The position numbers and the translations under genes were made by a program. The notes under the pieces are model-generated. The model saw only the letters and a program-made list of their open reading frames with translations, was not told the DNA's origin and made no database searches. Shown piece by piece: positions 14,448 through 17,432 of a stretch of 17,432 nt of DNA; the stretch's first letter is position 1; the number at the start of each line of letters is the position of its first letter. The DNA is taken from positions 1 through 17,432 of the forward strand of contig JAPPQA010000071.1 of NCBI GenBank assembly GCA_028817255.1. The letters run 5' to 3'. The DNA comes from Gammaproteobacteria bacterium (GTDB taxonomy: Bacteria; Pseudomonadota; Gammaproteobacteria; Porifericomitales; Porifericomitaceae).

Positions 14448-16161
14448 CGTCCGGCGCCTCGGCTGGGGCGCGTCCCGAGCGCTCGACCAACAGCCGGTCC
14501 AGGTCCGAAAGGTTGTCCGGCGGCACGTTCAGCAGCCGCAGGCTGGCCTCCATGACTTTCGAGAACACCGGCGCCGCCACTTGGCTGCCGTAGTATTCTT
14601 TGCCGGCCGGTTCGTCTATCACCACCGCCATGACCAGCCGCGGATCGCTGGCCGGCGCCATGCCCACGAATAGGGCTTGGTGCCGGTTGCCCTCGTAGTT
14701 GCCGCCGCTGTTTTTGCGCACCGTGCCCGTCTTGCCGGCGACCCGGTAGCGGTTCACGGCGGCCCGTTTGCCGGTCCCCGCCGGTTGCTGCACCACTTGT
14801 TCCAGCATGGCGCGCACCATGGTCACCTCCGCCGCGGGGAACAGCTGCCGCCGCTTCGGCGGTCCGTCCAGCCGCTCCAGGCGAATCTCCGGCAACCAGC
14901 CGTCCGTCGCCAGCAGCGAGTAGGCGCGCGCCAACTGCAGGGCCGTGGCGGAGATGCCGTAGCCGTATGCCACCGTGGCCTGCTCGATCCGCGACCAGTG
15001 CGCGTAGTGGTTCAGGCGGCCCGCGAACTCGCCGGGGAAACCGCTGCCCGTGCCGGAGCCGAAGCCGACGGAGTTCAGCACTCTCCAGAGCAGGTCGGAC
15101 GGCAGCGACAGCGCGATCTTGCTGATCCCGACGTTGCTGGAATTGGCCAGGACATGGGTCAGGTCCAGCACGCCGTAGTTGCGCCGGTCATGGATCGTAT
15201 GGCCGCCGACCCGTAGCGTGCCGGGGGCGGTGTCCACGCGCGAGGCGGGCAGGTAGCTGCCGGACAGCAGCGCCGCCAGCGCGGTGAAGGGTTTGATCGT
15301 GGAGCCGGGCTCGAAAGAATCCGTGACGGATATATTGCGGTGGTAGCGCCGCTCCAGGTCCTGCCGGCTATTCGGGTTGTAGGAGGGCTGGTTCGCCATT
15401 GCCAGCACCTCGCCGCTGTCGGGAGCCACCAGCACCAGCGTGCCCGCCGCCGCCCGCCGCTGCGCCACCGCCGTCTTCAATTCCCGGTGCGCCAGGTACT
15501 GGAGCCTGCGGTCTATGGCCAGCGTCAGGTCGCGGCCCGGCACCGCCGCGCGCACGGTCTCGATATTCTTGACGGTCTGTCCCAGCCGGTCCCGCAACAC
15601 CCGTTTGACGCCGCGCCGCCCCCGCAGCCGGTCGTCGTGCCGCAGTTCGATGCCCTCCTGCCCGCGGTCGTCTATGTCGGTAAAGCCCAGCAGTTGCGCC
15701 GTGACCTCGCCGGCCGGGTAATAGCGCCGGTATTCCCTCTGCACGGACACGCCGGGCAGCCCCAGCGCCATGACCCGGGCGCCGAAATCGGGTTCCGCCC
15801 CCCGGTGCAGATAGACGAAATCTTTGCGGATGCGCTCCTGCAACCGCCGCCGCAGCGCGGCGGGCTCCGTATTCAACAGCTGCGCCAGCCGCGCCAGCCC
15901 TGCGTCTTCCGCCGCCAGCAGCTCGCGGGGGGTGGCCCATATGGAATGCACCGGCGTGCTGATCGCCAGCGGTTCCCCGTGGCGGTCCGTGATCATGCCG
16001 CGGATCGCGGGCACTTCCATGACCCGCAGCGCGCGCGCGTCCCCGTGCTCCTCCAGAGACTCTTGCTGGTACAGCTGCAAGTAGGCGACGCGGGCCAGCA
16101 GCACCGCCGCCGCCAGGTGCAGCAGGCACAGCAGCGTGATATGCCGGTACCGGTGCCGCAC
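14431..16161 (-). CDS. ftsI: Septal transpeptidase FtsI (penicillin-binding protein 3)
   Basis: FtsI is the class B penicillin-binding protein that crosslinks septal peptidoglycan made by FtsW. The 576-residue product (E. coli: 588) has a short basic tail, one membrane anchor (about 9-30) and the dimerisation domain with RGMITDRHGEPLA (54-66). The transpeptidase domain follows, with SxxK as EPGSTIKPF (284-292, active serine 287), SxN as SSN (341-343) and KTGT (477-480). There is no transglycosylase domain. The start codon is GTG at 16161, 6 bp after the ftsL stop; the stop is TAA. The C-terminal tail after about 545 is polar and probably disordered. The active-site motifs look normal, so binding by beta-lactams is expected. 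Confidence 0.98.
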   Translation of the reverse strand: MRHRYRHITLLCLLHLAAAVLLARVAYLQLYQQESLEEHGDARALRVMEVPAIRGMITDRHGEPLAISTPVHSIWATPRELLAAEDAGLARLAQLLNTEPAALRRRLQERIRKDFVYLHRGAEPDFGARVMALGLPGVSVQREYRRYYPAGEVTAQLLGFTDIDDRGQEGIELRHDDRLRGRRGVKRVLRDRLGQTVKNIETVRAAVPGRDLTLAIDRRLQYLAHRELKTAVAQRRAAAGTLVLVAPDSGEVLAMANQPSYNPNSRQDLERRYHRNISVTDSFEPGSTIKPFTALAALLSGSYLPASRVDTAPGTLRVGGHTIHDRRNYGVLDLTHVLANSSNVGISKIALSLPSDLLWRVLNSVGFGSGTGSGFPGEFAGRLNHYAHWSRIEQATVAYGYGISATALQLARAYSLLATDGWLPEIRLERLDGPPKRRQLFPAAEVTMVRAMLEQVVQQPAGTGKRAAVNRYRVAGKTGTVRKNSGGNYEGNRHQALFVGMAPASDPRLVMAVVIDEPAGKEYYGSQVAAPVFSKVMEASLRLLNVPPDNLSDLDRLLVERSGRAPAEAPDDAGRG

Positions 16162-16167
16162 GGGGCG

Positions 16168-16485
16168 TCAGTCCCCTGCTCCGGCGCGGCGTCCGGGCGC
16201 CGCCTCGGGGCCTCCCCGCAGGATCACCAGGACTTCCTCCCGCGGCAGGCCCATGCCGATCCGGGTGCGCGCCAACCGTTCGATGCGGCCGTGATCGGCC
16301 CAGGTGCTGCGCTCCAACTGCAACCGGCCCCATTGTTCGTTCAGCGCGTCCCGGTCGCGCTCCAACTGCTGCATCTCGACGAACAGGCGCCGCGCCTCGT
16401 GCCGCGACCAGACGATCAAGACGGCGGTCAGGAAGATCGCCAGACCCAGCAGCCAGGGCAGCAGAGCCGGATGCAGCGCCTTCAT
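16168..16485 (-). CDS. ftsL: Cell division protein FtsL
   Basis: FtsL is a small bitopic membrane protein that pairs with FtsB, binds FtsQ and activates FtsW-FtsI. The 105-residue product (E. coli: 121) has a short cytoplasmic tail, one membrane segment (about 9-26) and a periplasmic coiled coil (about 30-65, with leucines in VEMQQLERDRDALNEQW). It ends with the family-like stretch LARTRIGMGLPREEVLVIL (71-89). Sequence conservation in this family is low, so the call rests on size, topology and position between rsmH and ftsI as much as on motifs. The ATG at 16485 overlaps the rsmH stop (ATGA). The open frame continuing upstream is a shadow of rsmH. Confidence 0.95.
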   Translation of the reverse strand: MKALHPALLPWLLGLAIFLTAVLIVWSRHEARRLFVEMQQLERDRDALNEQWGRLQLERSTWADHGRIERLARTRIGMGLPREEVLVILRGGPEAAPGRRAGAGD

Positions 16486-17429
16486 CGTTCCCTGCCGGCA
16501 ACGCGCAGCACCGCGCTGCGGCAGCGCGGGTTGGCCGTCACCTCTTCCGGGTCGGGGCGCAGCGGGCCGGCTACCGGCAACAGGCGGGCGCCCTCCGCCC
16601 GCCGCCGTTCGCGCAGAAAGCGCTTGACAATCCGGTCCTCCAGGGAATGGAAGCTGATGACCGCCAGGCGTCCGCCAGGAGCCAGCAGCTTTGCCGCCTG
16701 TTCCAGTCCCTCGCGCAGCTCGTCGAGTTCCCGGTTGATATGGATGCGGATGGCCTGGAAGCAGCGAGTGGCCGGGTGCCTGCCGCCTCTGCCGCCGCGC
16801 CCGCCCCGGCCCGCCGGCATCGCCCGGCGGATGATGTCCGCCAGTTGTCCGCAGCCCTGGATTCGCGCTTGCCGGCGCGCCGCGACGATGGCGCGCGCGA
16901 CGCGCCGGGCGTAGCGTTCCTCGCCGTACTCCCGAAACACGCGGGCCATCTCCCGCTCGGTAGCGCGGGCAATCCAATCGGCGGCGCTCTGGCCCTGGGA
17001 TGGGTCCATACGCATGTCCAGCGCGCCGTCCTGGCGCAGGCCAAAGCCGCGCGCCGCGTCCAGCAACTGGGGCAGGGACACGCCCAGGTCGAACAACACC
17101 CCGTCCACCCGGCCGCCGCGCCCCTCTTCCGCCGCCACTTCGGTCAGACGGCAGAACGAGGCCCGGACGATGCGGAAGCGAGGATCGTCCGCGAAGCGCC
17201 GTTGGCCGTGCCGTGCCGCCTCGGGGTCCTTGTCGAAGGCCAGCAGCCTGCCTGCCGCGCCCAGTCGGGCCAGGATCGCCGCGCTGTGACCGCCCCGGCC
17301 GTAAGTGCAATCCGCGTAGCAACCGTCCGGGCGCAACCCCAGCCCGTCCAGCACCGGGCCCAGCATCGCGGGGATGTGCCCGTGCAATGACCGATGTTCT
17401 CCCATGCCCATGCCCATGCCCATGCCCAT
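16482..17429 (-). CDS. rsmH: 16S rRNA m4C1402 methyltransferase RsmH (MraW), start uncertain
   Basis: RsmH is the S-adenosylmethionine-dependent enzyme that N4-methylates C1402 of 16S rRNA; it is usually the second gene of the dcw cluster, after mraZ. The 315-residue product (E. coli: 313) has the SAM motif DCTYGRGGHS (40-49), LLAFDKDPEA (62-71), DLGVSLPQLLDAARGF (114-129), DGALDMRMDP (134-143), YGEERYARRVARAIV (168-182), HPATRCFQAIRI (218-229), VISFHSLEDRIVKRF (257-271) and NPRCRSAVLRVA (300-311). The N-terminus is five Met-Gly units encoded by a hexamer repeat that continues in frame to the window edge, so any of five ATGs, or a start outside, may be used. The usual VLLDE-like element reads AMLGP here, and a GRGG-rich insert lies at 207-216. 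Confidence 0.96.
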   Translation of the reverse strand: MGMGMGMGMGEHRSLHGHIPAMLGPVLDGLGLRPDGCYADCTYGRGGHSAAILARLGAAGRLLAFDKDPEAARHGQRRFADDPRFRIVRASFCRLTEVAAEEGRGGRVDGVLFDLGVSLPQLLDAARGFGLRQDGALDMRMDPSQGQSAADWIARATEREMARVFREYGEERYARRVARAIVAARRQARIQGCGQLADIIRRAMPAGRGGRGGRGGRHPATRCFQAIRIHINRELDELREGLEQAAKLLAPGGRLAVISFHSLEDRIVKRFLRERRRAEGARLLPVAGPLRPDPEEVTANPRCRSAVLRVAGRER

Positions 17430-17432
17430 GCC
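17401..17432 (-). repeat. Hexanucleotide repeat (CATGGG)n at the rsmH start
   Basis: Five perfect copies of CCCATG (plus strand) occupy 17401-17430 and two further bases of the pattern reach the window edge, so the array may be longer. On the minus strand each unit offers an in-frame ATG, giving Met-Gly repeats. Six is a multiple of three, so gain or loss of units keeps the rsmH frame but changes the number of start codons and the distance to any upstream ribosome binding site. Confidence 0.9.

Noticed and set aside
15340..16914. A 524-codon plus-strand frame opposite ftsI, ftsL and rsmH
   Set aside because: Same antisense pattern; no domain, and no ribosome binding site that stands out.
17401..17432. 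The repeated TGGG within the hexamer array as MraZ operator boxes
   Set aside because: Known MraZ boxes are TGGGN repeats separated by 5-nt spacers (about 10-nt period) upstream of mraZ. Here the period is 6 nt and the repeat is inside the rsmH frame.

Overview
This window is one gene-dense chromosomal block: an almost complete division and cell wall (dcw) cluster, all on the minus strand. It reads from the right edge to the left as rsmH (mraW), ftsL, ftsI, murE, murF, mraY, murD, ftsW, murG, murC, murB, ddl, ftsQ, ftsA, ftsZ. Every long reading frame on the plus strand is an antisense shadow. I see no tRNA, rRNA, insertion sequence, phage gene, CRISPR array or cargo gene.

The organism is probably a GC-rich, Gram-negative gammaproteobacterium of uncertain lineage. 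The gene order is that of Escherichia coli with murB added between murC and ddl, as in several other gammaproteobacteria. FtsZ has the VGGGGGNAV loop and ends in DVPAFLRRQAD. MurE carries the DNPR motif of meso-diaminopimelate-adding enzymes. Third codon positions are nearly all G or C, which explains the very long antisense frames.

Layout. The right end (16168-17432) holds rsmH, which begins in a hexanucleotide repeat running into the window edge, and ftsL. Positions 14431-16161 hold ftsI (PBP3). Positions 9122-14447 hold murE, murF, mraY and murD, which complete the UDP-MurNAc-pentapeptide and move it to lipid I. ftsW and murG follow (6823-9125): MurG makes lipid II, and FtsW with FtsI polymerises and crosslinks it at the septum. 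murC, murB and ddl (3464-6836) supply the earlier cytoplasmic steps and D-Ala-D-Ala. ftsQ, ftsA and ftsZ (130-3464) encode the divisome scaffold, the membrane anchor and the Z-ring. The last 129 bases after ftsZ hold no gene I can identify.

The cluster is extremely compact. Most junctions are 4-nt ATGA or GTGA overlaps, which suggests one long, translationally coupled transcript. The only real intergenic gap is 60 bp between ftsA and ftsZ; it is much poorer in GC and carries a strong ribosome binding site for ftsZ. No previously undescribed system is visible. The points worth a second look are small: the start-codon repeat of rsmH, a divergent segment in FtsZ, a 12-bp duplication at the ftsW/murG junction and the ftsA-ftsZ spacer.
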